From Prolixibacteraceae bacterium (lineage in GTDB: Bacteria; Bacteroidota; Bacteroidia; Bacteroidales; Prolixibacteraceae), in NCBI GenBank assembly GCA_003506435.1, contig DOAQ01000009.1, positions 62,001 to 126,000 on the forward strand: a DNA stretch of 64,000 nucleotides, read 5' to 3'. The position numbers were made by a program, and so were the translations under genes. The notes beneath the pieces are model-generated. The model saw only the letters and a program-made list of their open reading frames with translations, made no database searches and was not told the DNA's origin. This document shows positions 1 through 10,004 of the stretch, piece by piece (positions within the stretch are counted from its first letter, which is position 1; the number at the start of each line of letters is the position of its first letter).

Positions 1-1
1 C

Positions 2-1606
2 GATTCTGATATTGAATTTGGTCAATATACCACCAGTTCAGATGGCGGGTACACAATTATGCGTTATGAAACCACAGAAACCACCAACTACTTACAAAAT
101 ACATGGACAGCTTTATATAATGCAATCGAGAAAGTCAATATCTGTATTGACAATTTACCCGGAAGCCCTGTATGGGAAAATGAGGAAACTGCAGATGAAG
201 CACGCCGCTTATACGGGGAGGTAGTAGCGCTTAGGGCGATGATTTATCATACCCTGGTGAGTGTATGGGGCGATGTGCCTTTTATCATTAAATCTACCCA
301 GGGCGACAGTGAATTTTCTCTACCCAAAACAGACCGTGATGAGATTTACGAATACCTCATCACGGAACTAAAAGAAGTTGAAGACTATGTACCCTGGATG
401 AGTGAAACTACTGAACGGATCAGTAAAGGGTTTATCAAAGGCTTACGGGCAAGGATGGCATTATCGTATGCCGGATATTCATTGAGAAACAAGACTTTCG
501 AAACCCGCAGGGGAAGGAACTGGCAGGACTATTACCCCATTGCCCGCCAGGAATGCCTGGAGGTAATGGAAAGCGGCAAACACCAGTTGAACCCTTCGTT
601 CGAGAACATTTTCAGGACAATTTGCACGTATACCCATGATTTAACTTATAAGGAAAGTATGTTCGAACTGGCATTTGGCAAGTATGATGTAGGTTATATG
701 GGGACTTTTTGGAGTGGGACGACACACATTGCCAGTGACCCTATATATGGCAGGGGAGGAAGTAATATCGCCAGTTCCCCGGCTTATTATTATTCCTTCG
801 ATACGAAAGATACGCGCAGGGATATTACGATGGTATTATTCCACTATAATTCCAGCGCTTATCCGGGGCAGCAGGTGCTTATGGACAATAACGGGTACAC
901 GTATTGGGAACCTGCTAAATTCAGGAAAGAATGGATAAGGCCTTTAATGGGAGGAGAATCGACAGCCGGCACCGGGGTTAACCGTCCGTGGATGCGCTAT
1001 TCCGATGTTATTTTAATGTTTGCTGAAGCAGAGAATGAAGTAAACGGCCCGACACAGGCAGCCAAAGATGCGCTGGCAATGGTCCGCAAGCGTGCATTTC
1101 CCCAACATGTCTGGTCGGAAAAGGTGGATGCTTATGTCAACTCGGTAGCAGCAAGCAAGGAAAGTTTCTTCAATGCAATAGTAAACGAAAGGGCCTGGGA
1201 GTTTGGTGGTGAACAATACCGGAAGTTTGACCTTGTGAGGTGGAACCTCCTTGGGGCAAAAATCAATGAAATGAAAGAGGAATGGTGGAAAATTGTAAAC
1301 AATGACCCCAAATATCAAAGTATAGTGCCAGACTATTTGTACTGGAAACGTTCAACGGAAAATCCCGAATATATAGAGATATTAAACCCGGATTCCCGTT
1401 TATCCAATACCACAATAACAGGTTATACCAAAGCGTCATGGTTGCCGCTCATGTCAACTGCGTCTAAGGACAGGCTGCAAAACACGATATTTCCGTATAT
1501 TGCAAGAGGGTATAACCCGGCTAAAAATAACCATTTAGTACATATACATGCCACTGTAATATCAGATAGCAATGGTGTATTGAGTAATGACCAGATTCCT
1601 CAATAA
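2..1606 (+). CDS. SusD/RagB-family glycan-binding outer-membrane protein, 5'-truncated by window
   Basis: The reading frame is open from base 2, so the start codon and lipoprotein signal lie upstream of the window; about 534 codons are visible. SusD-like proteins are surface lipoproteins that cap a SusC TonB-dependent channel and deliver oligosaccharides to it. Family features seen are an early helical (TPR-like) section with alternating R/E-rich helices (EVVALRAMIYHTLVSVWGDV), the RMALSYAGYSL helix, the 'RPWMRYSDVILMFAEAENE' helix typical of the C-terminal SusD domain, and a late 'NERAWEFGGEQYRKFDLVRW' element. The SusC partner should be just upstream. It opens the glycan-use locus that fills the next 36 kb. 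The family call is firm; the ligand is unknown, though downstream genes point to a fucose-containing glycan. Confidence 0.95.
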   Translation, partial: DSDIEFGQYTTSSDGGYTIMRYETTETTNYLQNTWTALYNAIEKVNICIDNLPGSPVWENEETADEARRLYGEVVALRAMIYHTLVSVWGDVPFIIKSTQGDSEFSLPKTDRDEIYEYLITELKEVEDYVPWMSETTERISKGFIKGLRARMALSYAGYSLRNKTFETRRGRNWQDYYPIARQECLEVMESGKHQLNPSFENIFRTICTYTHDLTYKESMFELAFGKYDVGYMGTFWSGTTHIASDPIYGRGGSNIASSPAYYYSFDTKDTRRDITMVLFHYNSSAYPGQQVLMDNNGYTYWEPAKFRKEWIRPLMGGESTAGTGVNRPWMRYSDVILMFAEAENEVNGPTQAAKDALAMVRKRAFPQHVWSEKVDAYVNSVAASKESFFNAIVNERAWEFGGEQYRKFDLVRWNLLGAKINEMKEEWWKIVNNDPKYQSIVPDYLYWKRSTENPEYIEILNPDSRLSNTTITGYTKASWLPLMSTASKDRLQNTIFPYIARGYNPAKNNHLVHIHATVISDSNGVLSNDQIPQ

Positions 1607-1656
1607 AAAAAGGATGACGGAACAAATTTCATTTAACATTAAAATTTATGATAATT

Positions 1657-2298
1657 ATGAAAAAACAGATAAGATATAAAATTCTTTATGCATTTGTTCT
1701 ATGCGTAATATTGTTAATGCCCTCCTGTAAGGAGGATACTGAAACAGAAGATTTGTTTAGCAAGTTGTTCAGGCCGCCGGTAATTACAGCTACGGTAAAT
1801 GGCGCCAGTGTCAGTTTCACGTGGACAGCAGTCGGGGACGGGCTATACATGATAGAGGTGAGCCGCGATAGTTTACTGTTCTCAACCGACCTCCAGATTT
1901 TTGAAGTTGACGGAAAAGTGGAATATACGGTTGAAGATCTATATAGCATGACCATGTATTCAGCAAGGGTAAAAGCAATAAGTGCGAATCCGGAAGTAGA
2001 TGATTCCGGATACCAGGAGATTACCTTTACCACAGGACAGGAAAATCTCTTTTATTCAGTTGCAGATGGGGATATCGGTATGAGCAGTGTATTGCTGAAG
2101 TGGGTCAAAGGGAAAGATGTTTCCCATATCGTGGTATCTGCAGCAGGAGTTGACGACAGGATGGTTACCTTGTCAAATGATGATAAAAGTGCAGGGGGAA
2201 AATTGATTGGAGGGCTGAATCCAGGTACAAAGTATACCTTTACTATTTATCTGGGGACCAGGCTTAGAGGAACAATTTCTGCAACAACAAAAAAATAG
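1657..2298 (+). CDS. Fibronectin-III-like surface lipoprotein of the glycan-use locus
   Basis: A protein of about 213 residues with a charged N-terminus, a hydrophobic stretch (ILYAFVLCVILLMPSC) and a lipobox-like Cys, so it is probably exported and lipidated. An in-frame ATG nine bases upstream (1648) is the alternative start; 1657 gives the more usual MKKQ signal. The mature part shows two beta-rich units. The first (VSFTWTAVGDGLYMIEVSRD, ending near MYSARVKAISAN) has the alternating pattern of an FN3 or Ig-like fold. The second ends with GLNPGTKYTFTIYLG, also FN3-like. Its place straight after susD is where many Bacteroidetes loci encode a surface glycan-binding protein (SusE/SusF position), so glycan binding is the likely role; this rests on position and fold only. 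Confidence 0.7.
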   Translation: MKKQIRYKILYAFVLCVILLMPSCKEDTETEDLFSKLFRPPVITATVNGASVSFTWTAVGDGLYMIEVSRDSLLFSTDLQIFEVDGKVEYTVEDLYSMTMYSARVKAISANPEVDDSGYQEITFTTGQENLFYSVADGDIGMSSVLLKWVKGKDVSHIVVSAAGVDDRMVTLSNDDKSAGGKLIGGLNPGTKYTFTIYLGTRLRGTISATTKK

Positions 2299-2547
2299 TG
2301 TCAACTCCTTTTTGTCATTCCAACGTAAGAGGAATCTCATGATTGGATAATCATATCAAGGCAATGCTGAATATTGTCCCTGCTTGTTTTTTTACCAGTA
2401 GGGTAGGCGTTGCCTTGATCTTGAATCATCAAAGTTCTCTGATAGAAAGTGCGGGTAGTTATCTTTTTAGTTGTTTAAATGAAAAACCCAACCATATTTA
2501 ATAACCATAAAAAAAAGTACGTGACAGGTTCTCTTACAGAATTGGCG

Positions 2548-5500
2548 ATGAGGAGATATTTATTTCTTTTCGGCATGTTTATTCTGACTACCATGAAAGG
2601 CTTTTCCCAATTTCAGCCTATCGATGAATCAGGATTGCAAAAGATATATGTTAGTACCACCGGGAGTGATTCCGGTACAGGCCTGGTTGATTCGCCCTAT
2701 TTTTCAATTAAAAAAGCCCTAACCGAGGCGATGAACCTAAAAAAAACAGGTACAGGGGTCAAGGTAATTATAGCTGGCGGAACCTACCGGAAAGGAGCAG
2801 CTACCGACTCTTATACGTACAACTTATCTAGTTCTGCTGCCGAGACAACAAACGCCCCCCTGGTTATTGAAGGTGCAGGTTGGGATGCTTCAAACCCGTA
2901 CAATACGGGTGATGTCATTATTTCTGCTTCAGAGGACTGGTCGGGTGGTTGGACAAGAAATGCCGATGGCACCTGGTTTAAAGACTGGCCTTATGCCTGG
3001 GGTGTGCCTGCCAGGCCAACCGGATTGAAACGTGCTGTAAGCGATGCTTTTGTTCGCCGAGAGTTGGTCCATGTAAACGGACAAACTTTTTATCAACTCA
3101 ACCCTCCAACAGGCTATATCAATGTAAATACTTTTGCTGGGGAAAATCCTTTACCTACCAATGCCAACGGTGACAGGCTTACTCCTGAAGAAGGCGCATT
3201 CTGGGTAACCGACGCGGCAGGATCGGCACAAGGCAAAATTACAATTAAACCCCCTTCATCCTTTAGCCCTTCGTTTGACCTGAATGCATCTAGCAATCTT
3301 GTGGAAGTAACCACTAAACGCGGGTTACTTCAGATAACTTGCCCTGCAACTTCTACCGTAACCAATATCGTTATTCGAAATCTTACTTTTCAGCATGCTG
3401 CCGGCAGCTATCCGGTTTTAATTATGCGCCAGAATAATTTGCTGATCGAAGACTGCCGGTTTATAAAATGTCATAATGGCGGATTGCATGTAAATAGCCA
3501 GAATGTTTTGCTCAGACGGGTGGAATGTTCAGGAAACGGGGAATGGGGGCTGGGGCTGTCGCACGTAACCAATGCCCTTGTGTCGGAATGTAAATTGAAT
3601 GGCAACAGCCGTCATGCCCAAATTATCGCTTACCCCGACTGGTCAGCCTGCGCAAGTAAACTGGGGTATTGTACGAATGTTACAATTTATCGCACCGAAT
3701 CCAATAACAATAGTGTACGCGGCATATGGTGGGATCAGCGCAATGTGGATTGTTCAATCGTGGAAAGCGTTTCGATAGGGAATACCGATATAGGATATTA
3801 TATGGAAGCCAACAATTCGGAAGGGAATAATTATGAAGGAATGGGGACCGGAACAGTTGGAATTAATGGAATACTCAACCTTGGCGTACGTCCTACCGTT
3901 AGGGTAATACGTTGCGTGTCGGCACATAACCGTCCTCTCCCGGCAATGATGCCCTATTCTTTTAAAGGACAGGGTTTAGAAATTGCAGCCAGTGAGAATG
4001 TTTATGTCGAAGGCAGCCTGATCTATGATAGTGAAATTCAGGTTAGCTGCCATCAGGATAAACGGGGCGAAATACGCAATGTGATGTTTAAAAACAATAT
4101 CATTGCGTCACAGGCTTCGGGAAAACCCTTGTATTCTTATTACAATAGTTCGCCTGATGGTGAAACCATTGATGCCGTAAACGATAATGGTGTTGTAGTT
4201 GCAATACTAAAAGGGAGCTGGTATTCTTTATTCGATGCACTGAGCGGCAGTACCAATTACAACCGCTATTTCTACCCCGATGCCAACGCTTTCTTTTCGC
4301 GGGCACAAAGACAAAACAATGTAACGCCTGCCCTCGACCTGGCAGGTTGGCGAAGTGCGCACCTTAACAATCCAAATAACGGTTTTGCCGACAAAGCCGT
4401 AGATGCCAATTCAGTCCTTGTCAACAGTGCCTACGATGAGACAAAACCATTGGTGGGCATCACTGTCAATACAAAATATGTGGCTGAAACTGACCCGTCA
4501 ACGAATGTTTTCACGATAACCCGGGTGTCAGGAGTAGGTTATGGCGCTCCCCTGACCGTGAATTATTCGGTCCGGGCCAATGCGGGCGATGCTACGAATG
4601 GGACAGACTTTCAGTCCCTGCCGGGTACTGTCGTTATACCGGCCAACAGCCGGTCGGTAGACATAACTGTAACGCCTGTAAATGATGGAATTACTGAAAA
4701 CAGTGAACCTCTCGTCCTTGTGCTGGATGTGGCAGCCACAAACTATGTAGTGGCCAATCCAAAAGATTCGGTTATGCTTACCGATTCAAAATATACAGAA
4801 ATTGTAGTCGATGGATTACTCCTGGACCCGGACACGGCCACACTTATGAATGGTTCATCCCAACAGCTTGTGGCAACGGTTAGTCCGGCGAACGCAACGG
4901 ACCAAAAGCTGATCTGGAACTCTTCAAATCCTTTGGCAGCAACCATCAATACCCAGGGATTAGTGACAGGGACGGGCTGTGGTACCACAGTAATTACAGC
5001 AAGAAGCCAAAGCGGCGATAAGGTGGCAAGCAGCGCTATCAATGTTATAAGCCCCGCTGTTACCTCTATAACCCTTGACCATTCCACGCTTGCACTCAAT
5101 ACCGATATGCAATCGCAATTAACGGCAACTGTTACCCCTGCCAATGTTTGTGAGCCAATGATCTGGGGTTCGGGTAACACAGGCGTCGCATCGGTAAACA
5201 ATTCAGGAAAAGTTACCGGTATTTCGCCCGGAACTGCAACCATCACCGTTTCATCACCCGACGGGACTATAAAGGCAAGTTGCACCGTTACCGTATCGTA
5301 TTCAACTACTCTGGTAAACCTTGCATTGAACAGGCCGGTTACGGTTAGTGCGTATGTTACAGATTATCCCGGTTCCAATGCGGTTGATGGTGATAAAGTG
5401 AGCAACGCAAGCAGGTGGTATGAAGGGGTAGCAGTATCCATCACGCCACAATGGATAGAAATAAACCTGGAAAGGAATTGTAACATTACAGGTTTCGCAA

Positions 5501-6027
5501 CCTGGACAGGGGCATTGGGGTACTACAATCAGCCAATTAACGATTTCCAGTTTCAGTATTGGGATGGCTCTGCATGGAGAACAATAATCTCGGAAACCGG
5601 AAATACAGATGCTACCTATGAGAAAAATTTTACACCTGTTATAGCAAGCAAAGTCCGGCTGTATATCACCAAAGTTGACAATGTTTATGTCCGGCTATAT
5701 GAAATTGAGGTTTACGGAAACTCAGTGCAACCAACAGGGATTAACCTGTTAAAAGATTTATCAAAAGCGGTTGTTTTGCCATTTCCCAATCCAATTTTGG
5801 ACGAAGACCTAACCATTTTGCTAAAGGGTTTTGATCCTTATAAATTGGTTGATTTGTCAATTTCCGACATAACGGGCAGGCAAGTATTTGAAAGAAAGGT
5901 GGTCCCCGCAGAATTGGAAGGATTGCCTATAAGATTCAGCCGGAATGTGTTTACGAATGGCGTTTATTTCATAAAAGCAGAAAATGAGGCTGGAATCTGT
6001 AAGGTGGTGAAAATTATAGTTTTATAG
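2548..6027 (+). CDS. Secreted multidomain right-handed beta-helix protein with Calx-beta, Big_2, F5/8C and T9SS sorting domains
   Basis: About 1159 residues from the ATG at 2548, which gives a clean Sec signal (MRRYLFLFGMFILTTMKGFS); an in-frame ATG at 2479 adds 23 residues that would precede the signal. Domain order by base position: parallel beta-helix of the pectate-lyase/DUF1565 type (2640-4430; starts IYVSTTGSDSGTGLVDSPYFS), Calx-beta (about 4450-4790), two bacterial Ig-like Big_2 units (about 4800-5300; each with the TLxLNxxxQLTATVTPAN pattern), a discoidin/F5-8C carbohydrate-binding domain (about 5310-5730; NLALNRPVTVSAY), and a C-terminal type IX secretion sorting domain (about 5750-6024; PNPILDEDLTILL and NGVYFIKAE). 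It is probably exported by T9SS to attack or hold a polysaccharide. Lyase versus hydrolase activity cannot be decided by eye. Confidence 0.85.
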   Translation: MRRYLFLFGMFILTTMKGFSQFQPIDESGLQKIYVSTTGSDSGTGLVDSPYFSIKKALTEAMNLKKTGTGVKVIIAGGTYRKGAATDSYTYNLSSSAAETTNAPLVIEGAGWDASNPYNTGDVIISASEDWSGGWTRNADGTWFKDWPYAWGVPARPTGLKRAVSDAFVRRELVHVNGQTFYQLNPPTGYINVNTFAGENPLPTNANGDRLTPEEGAFWVTDAAGSAQGKITIKPPSSFSPSFDLNASSNLVEVTTKRGLLQITCPATSTVTNIVIRNLTFQHAAGSYPVLIMRQNNLLIEDCRFIKCHNGGLHVNSQNVLLRRVECSGNGEWGLGLSHVTNALVSECKLNGNSRHAQIIAYPDWSACASKLGYCTNVTIYRTESNNNSVRGIWWDQRNVDCSIVESVSIGNTDIGYYMEANNSEGNNYEGMGTGTVGINGILNLGVRPTVRVIRCVSAHNRPLPAMMPYSFKGQGLEIAASENVYVEGSLIYDSEIQVSCHQDKRGEIRNVMFKNNIIASQASGKPLYSYYNSSPDGETIDAVNDNGVVVAILKGSWYSLFDALSGSTNYNRYFYPDANAFFSRAQRQNNVTPALDLAGWRSAHLNNPNNGFADKAVDANSVLVNSAYDETKPLVGITVNTKYVAETDPSTNVFTITRVSGVGYGAPLTVNYSVRANAGDATNGTDFQSLPGTVVIPANSRSVDITVTPVNDGITENSEPLVLVLDVAATNYVVANPKDSVMLTDSKYTEIVVDGLLLDPDTATLMNGSSQQLVATVSPANATDQKLIWNSSNPLAATINTQGLVTGTGCGTTVITARSQSGDKVASSAINVISPAVTSITLDHSTLALNTDMQSQLTATVTPANVCEPMIWGSGNTGVASVNNSGKVTGISPGTATITVSSPDGTIKASCTVTVSYSTTLVNLALNRPVTVSAYVTDYPGSNAVDGDKVSNASRWYEGVAVSITPQWIEINLERNCNITGFATWTGALGYYNQPINDFQFQYWDGSAWRTIISETGNTDATYEKNFTPVIASKVRLYITKVDNVYVRLYEIEVYGNSVQPTGINLLKDLSKAVVLPFPNPILDEDLTILLKGFDPYKLVDLSISDITGRQVFERKVVPAELEGLPIRFSRNVFTNGVYFIKAENEAGICKVVKIIVL

Positions 6028-6087
6028 TTAATTTAATAAAAATAGTACCATGTTAGAATTCCCAACAAACCTAAAGTCATTAGAATC

Positions 6088-6360
6088 ATGAAAAGAGAAA
6101 TATCAAGAAGAAAAGCCCTGCAAATCATCGGGGCTATGAGGTTGGTAGCATCGTCCCCTTTTCCGGCCTTATCATCACTGCAGAATATGCAGATGAAAAA
6201 TAGTAAAAAACTGAAAAAGCAAAGGTATTTTGCATATCGTTCTTTTTGTCCAGAATATGAAACGATGAAAAAGTTTAGGGGAATTGGCGTCAATACCTTT
6301 AACTTCATGGTATCTAATCGAATTAATGTCATCATTTGTGCCTATTGTATTAATTCTTAA
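6088..6360 (+). pseudogene. Truncated Tat-signal glycosidase-like gene remnant
   Basis: A short frame of 90 codons starts MKREISRRKALQIIGA, a twin-arginine (RR) export signal of the kind found on Bacteroidetes secreted hydrolases. It continues through YFAYRSFCPEYETMKKFRGIGVNTFNF, which looks like the start of a catalytic (beta/alpha) barrel in which the substrate 'fails' into a stop after ICAYCINS. A mature enzyme would need several hundred more residues, and the next gene begins 11 bases later in an unrelated family. I read this as the 5' stub of a larger lost gene. Alternative: a genuine small exported protein, which is less likely because the sequence ends in the middle of what looks like a barrel strand. 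Confidence 0.5.
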
Positions 6361-6371
6361 ATAAGAAAAAA

Positions 6372-8393
6372 GTGAAAATTATCCAACTAAAAAACAAGTT
6401 CAATCCAATAGCAGTTATTTTCTATTTATTGCTTGTATTATTTTCCTGTCAAACAGCCAAAAACCAAGTTGAAAACACAAGTCCAAATGATATTTTAATT
6501 CCGGGCCATTGGCAGTTTGCAGGGCATCTTGGCGAATATATTGACCGTATCTCAGAACAGCGGATCCTTGATAAAAAAAACTGGGATGTGATTTATCCTG
6601 AAACCGAAGAAGCCTTCCGTTTGAGGGAAGATGATAATAATTATCCCAAAAACGGGCAATGGCGGGGGGAGTTCTGGGGCAAATATCTTTTGTCGGCAAT
6701 TGCAGCAGCCCGTTACTATCATTCAGATGAATTGAATGTAAGAATTGCAGATGCGGTAAAGGGTTTGCTATCCACACAGGAACCCAACGGGTATATCGGA
6801 ACGTATGCCCATTCTGATTTTGTTGTGGGAAACACCTGGAATGTGTGGGACCAGAAATATACACTTTGGGGTTTGGTAGAGGCTTGGGAACTTTTGGGCG
6901 ATGATCATATTTTGGCCGCGGCCAAACAATTTGCCGACCATTTAATAACAGAAGTTGGCCCCGAAGCGGTTGATATTGTGAAAACCGGTAATTTTTATGG
7001 GATGCCAAGTAGTTCGATACTTTATCCTATGGTGAAATTATACAATTCAACGGGAGAAAAAAAATACCTGGAATATGCTGAATATATCGTCAAACAATGG
7101 TCCGAACATCCCGCTGAGTTGCCAGATATCTTGAACAAGGGCTTAAATGGAAAACCTGTACATACCTGGTTTCCTAAAACTGATCCGTTCGAATGGGCCA
7201 AAAGCTATGAATTCACATCGTGTGTTGAAGGATTGGTCGAGCTGTACAAAGTGACAGGAAACAAACAATACTTTGTTGCGGCAACGAACATCCATTCAGT
7301 TTTGGTCGAATGGGAACGGACACCAGTAGGCAGTGTAAGTTTCAATGACAAATATGTAGGTTCAAGAGGTCTGATTAATACCCTTTCTGAAATTTGCGAT
7401 GCTGTATATTGGAATCGTCTATCTTTTAAATTATTTAAACAAACCGGCGATGAAAAATACATTGATGAAATTGAACGAACATTGTATAATTCATTATTGT
7501 GTTCCTTCAATACAGAGGGCAACTGGGGCCTTCGCCGGTTAAGGATGTCACATACCCATATTCCGGCACAAAATCATTTTTTGCAGCACCATCAATGTTG
7601 CACCGATAACTTACCAAGAGGGTTATTTCAGGCTGCCGAGGCGGTCCTGACTACAAAAAATGGAGATGTTTGCCTGTCATTGTTTAGTGAAGGAGAGGGT
7701 GATATAGTGCTTCCTTCAGGCCGAAAATCACATGTGAAGATTGAAGGTGATGTTCTGAATAATGCTGGAATCAGAACGATTTTATCGTTGGACCAGGCAG
7801 AACAATTTGGTTTTGTCATCAGGATACCGAAATGGAGCAATCAACCAATTATCAAGGTCAACGGTATTCCACAAAACGGGTCAATATCTGATCGTTGGAT
7901 GACTATAAATCGAACGTGGAAAAATGGGGATGTCATTGAAATTTCGTTTAACCTGTCAGTGAGATGGGAAGCTTTTGATACGACAAAATCAACCACATTA
8001 TTTCACAAAATTGATTTTTACGATAACGAATGGGCAAAAATGAAATTTGCAGGTGGAAGCAATAAGGTAAATAATCAAAGATATGGACATGTAAAAAGTA
8101 TCCCTGTAAATGAAGCACTACCGCATAAGCCTGCAGTAACATTTTTTTATGGGCCACTTGCGCTTGCCAGAGACATAAGAGTCACTGGGGCGGATGTCTT
8201 TTCAACAATAGAAGATACATCTTTATCCAAAAATATATCTTTTCGTTTAATTGATTCTCCTTTAGGAATTTGGAAAGCATTTGAAATTAACCTGGGAAAT
8301 GAAAAAAGCGTGAGATTTTGTGATTTTTCATCGGCAGGCAATACTTGGGACAAATTGTCATTATTTAATACATGGTGTATACTAAAAAAGTGA
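6372..8393 (+). CDS. GH127-type beta-L-arabinofuranosidase (DUF1680) lipoprotein
   Basis: About 673 residues, beginning at a GTG at 6372 that precedes a hydrophobic signal and lipobox (LLVLFSC, Cys26). The family removes terminal beta-L-arabinofuranose using a Zn-bound cysteine nucleophile. The expected metal/nucleophile residues are visible: an E-x-C motif (SEICDAV, E340 and C342) and the paired cysteines of QHHQCCTDN (C409, C410), along with the conserved GYIGTYA segment near 140 and the YWNRLSFKLFKQTGDEKY helix. The (alpha/alpha)6 barrel is followed by beta-sandwich sequence. The length agrees with the family. It sits four bases before the sulfatase gene, so the two are probably co-transcribed. 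The related families GH142/GH146 share this fold, so the exact linkage is uncertain. Confidence 0.85.
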   Translation: MKIIQLKNKFNPIAVIFYLLLVLFSCQTAKNQVENTSPNDILIPGHWQFAGHLGEYIDRISEQRILDKKNWDVIYPETEEAFRLREDDNNYPKNGQWRGEFWGKYLLSAIAAARYYHSDELNVRIADAVKGLLSTQEPNGYIGTYAHSDFVVGNTWNVWDQKYTLWGLVEAWELLGDDHILAAAKQFADHLITEVGPEAVDIVKTGNFYGMPSSSILYPMVKLYNSTGEKKYLEYAEYIVKQWSEHPAELPDILNKGLNGKPVHTWFPKTDPFEWAKSYEFTSCVEGLVELYKVTGNKQYFVAATNIHSVLVEWERTPVGSVSFNDKYVGSRGLINTLSEICDAVYWNRLSFKLFKQTGDEKYIDEIERTLYNSLLCSFNTEGNWGLRRLRMSHTHIPAQNHFLQHHQCCTDNLPRGLFQAAEAVLTTKNGDVCLSLFSEGEGDIVLPSGRKSHVKIEGDVLNNAGIRTILSLDQAEQFGFVIRIPKWSNQPIIKVNGIPQNGSISDRWMTINRTWKNGDVIEISFNLSVRWEAFDTTKSTTLFHKIDFYDNEWAKMKFAGGSNKVNNQRYGHVKSIPVNEALPHKPAVTFFYGPLALARDIRVTGADVFSTIEDTSLSKNISFRLIDSPLGIWKAFEINLGNEKSVRFCDFSSAGNTWDKLSLFNTWCILKK

Positions 8394-8397
8394 TCTT

Positions 8398-9873
8398 ATG
8401 AGAGTAATACAAAAAAAGTCATTAGGACTAATTATGCTGGCTGGCATAAGTTCAATTGCATTAGGAGAATCAAAACCAGCGATTCGCTCTTCAAAACTTC
8501 CTAATGTTGTTTTAATTTTTGTTGACGACATGGGCTACGGCGATCTGATCTGTTATGGCGCAACTCAATATAAAACACCGAATCTGGATCGGATGGCAGC
8601 GCAGGGCGCTCGCTTTACCAGTTTTATGTCGGCGCAGGCAGTTTGCAGTGCTTCGCGTGCCGGAATTTTAACCGGGTGTTATCCAAACCGGGTGGGCATT
8701 ACAGGAGCGTTAATGCCCGATGCCCTGATTGGATTAAATCCGTCAGAAGAAATCATTCCTGAAGTGCTGAAAAAGCAGAATTACAAAACTGCTGCAATCG
8801 GCAAATGGCATTTGGGATACCAACATAAATTTCTGCCCCTTCAACAAGGGTTTGATGAGTATTTTGGTCTGCCGTATTCGAATGATATGTGGCCGGTTGA
8901 TTATGACGGAAAGCCTGCTGCTGAAAACTCAAACAAAGCCCGCTATCCAGTACTTCCGATGATCGATGGCAATGAAAAAGTCAGGGAAATCCGAACGCTC
9001 AAAGATCAATCGGAGTTAACAACGCTTTATACTGAACGAGCCGTTCGGTTTATTGATGCCAATAAAAAAAATCCATTCTTTCTTTATCTGGCTCATTCCA
9101 TGCCACATGTGCCTTTGGCCGTTTCTTCCAGATTTAAAGGAAAAAGCGAACAGGGTTTGTTCGGTGATGTGATCATGGAAATTGACTGGTCAGTTGGAGA
9201 AATCATAAAAATGCTCGAAAAAAATGGGTTGAGTGAAAATACTCTGATTATTTTTACTTCGGATAACGGACCTTGGCAAAATTTTGGCAACAATGCTGGA
9301 TCAACCGGAGGCTTGCGCGAAGGGAAAGGCAATAGTTTTGAAGGCGGACAGCGCGAACCCTGTATTATGAAATGGCCTGGTCATATTCCTCAAGGGATTA
9401 TTTGTAACAAATTGACTTCGGCCATCGATATTCTTCCAACTTTGGCAGCAATTACAAAGGCTCCACTTCCCGAAAAAAGAATTGACGGAGTGAACATTTT
9501 GCCTCTTTTATTGGGTGACGAAAATGCAAATCCACGGGAAACGTTTCTATATTATTACCGCAAAAACAGTCTGGAAGCAGTCCGGAAAGGAAATTGGAAG
9601 CTGGTCTTTGCACATCCGGGACGAACTTACATCGGGTTTAAGCCTGGAGCTGACGGTTATCCGGGAGGTACAAATGAAAATTTCCAGTTTGAAGAAGGGC
9701 TGTATGATCTTCGTCGTGATCCAGGAGAACGATACGATGTAAAGGAATATTATCCTGAAGTGGTTGCCGAACTCAAAAAACTGGCAGATGAAGCACGGAT
9801 TGATTTGGGTGATGATATTCAAGATATAAAAGGGCTAAATAGAAGAGAACCTGGCCGAATATCTGAAAATTAA
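8398..9873 (+). CDS. Formylglycine-dependent sulfatase, secreted
   Basis: 491 residues with an N-terminal signal (MRVIQKKSLGLIMLAGIS) and the sulfatase core starting LPNVVLIFVDDMGYGD, where D43 and D44 would bind Ca. The catalytic signature is CSASRAGILTG: Cys83 is the residue converted to formylglycine, in a C-x-A-x-R context, so a maturase (anSME or FGE) must exist elsewhere in the genome. Further family blocks are GKWHLGY, the PFFLYLAHSMPHVPL segment and the TSDNGPW metal site. The C-terminus (KLVFAHPG, YDLRRDPGERYDV) is the usual arylsulfatase-A-like subdomain. Bacteroidetes sulfatases in such loci desulfate host mucin or marine glycans, which implies the target polysaccharide carries sulfate esters. 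The subfamily cannot be assigned without alignment. Confidence 0.95.
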   Translation: MRVIQKKSLGLIMLAGISSIALGESKPAIRSSKLPNVVLIFVDDMGYGDLICYGATQYKTPNLDRMAAQGARFTSFMSAQAVCSASRAGILTGCYPNRVGITGALMPDALIGLNPSEEIIPEVLKKQNYKTAAIGKWHLGYQHKFLPLQQGFDEYFGLPYSNDMWPVDYDGKPAAENSNKARYPVLPMIDGNEKVREIRTLKDQSELTTLYTERAVRFIDANKKNPFFLYLAHSMPHVPLAVSSRFKGKSEQGLFGDVIMEIDWSVGEIIKMLEKNGLSENTLIIFTSDNGPWQNFGNNAGSTGGLREGKGNSFEGGQREPCIMKWPGHIPQGIICNKLTSAIDILPTLAAITKAPLPEKRIDGVNILPLLLGDENANPRETFLYYYRKNSLEAVRKGNWKLVFAHPGRTYIGFKPGADGYPGGTNENFQFEEGLYDLRRDPGERYDVKEYYPEVVAELKKLADEARIDLGDDIQDIKGLNRREPGRISEN

Positions 9874-10004
9874 TCCAACTTCATAAAGAATTTTGAGATA
9901 ACAAAATCCAAATCTTATCAAGCTGCTTAAGCCTGCCGGGATAACAGGGCCTGTCCATCTAATAAGTTATAAAAATGAAACCAGATTAAGTAAATAGATT
10001 TAGA

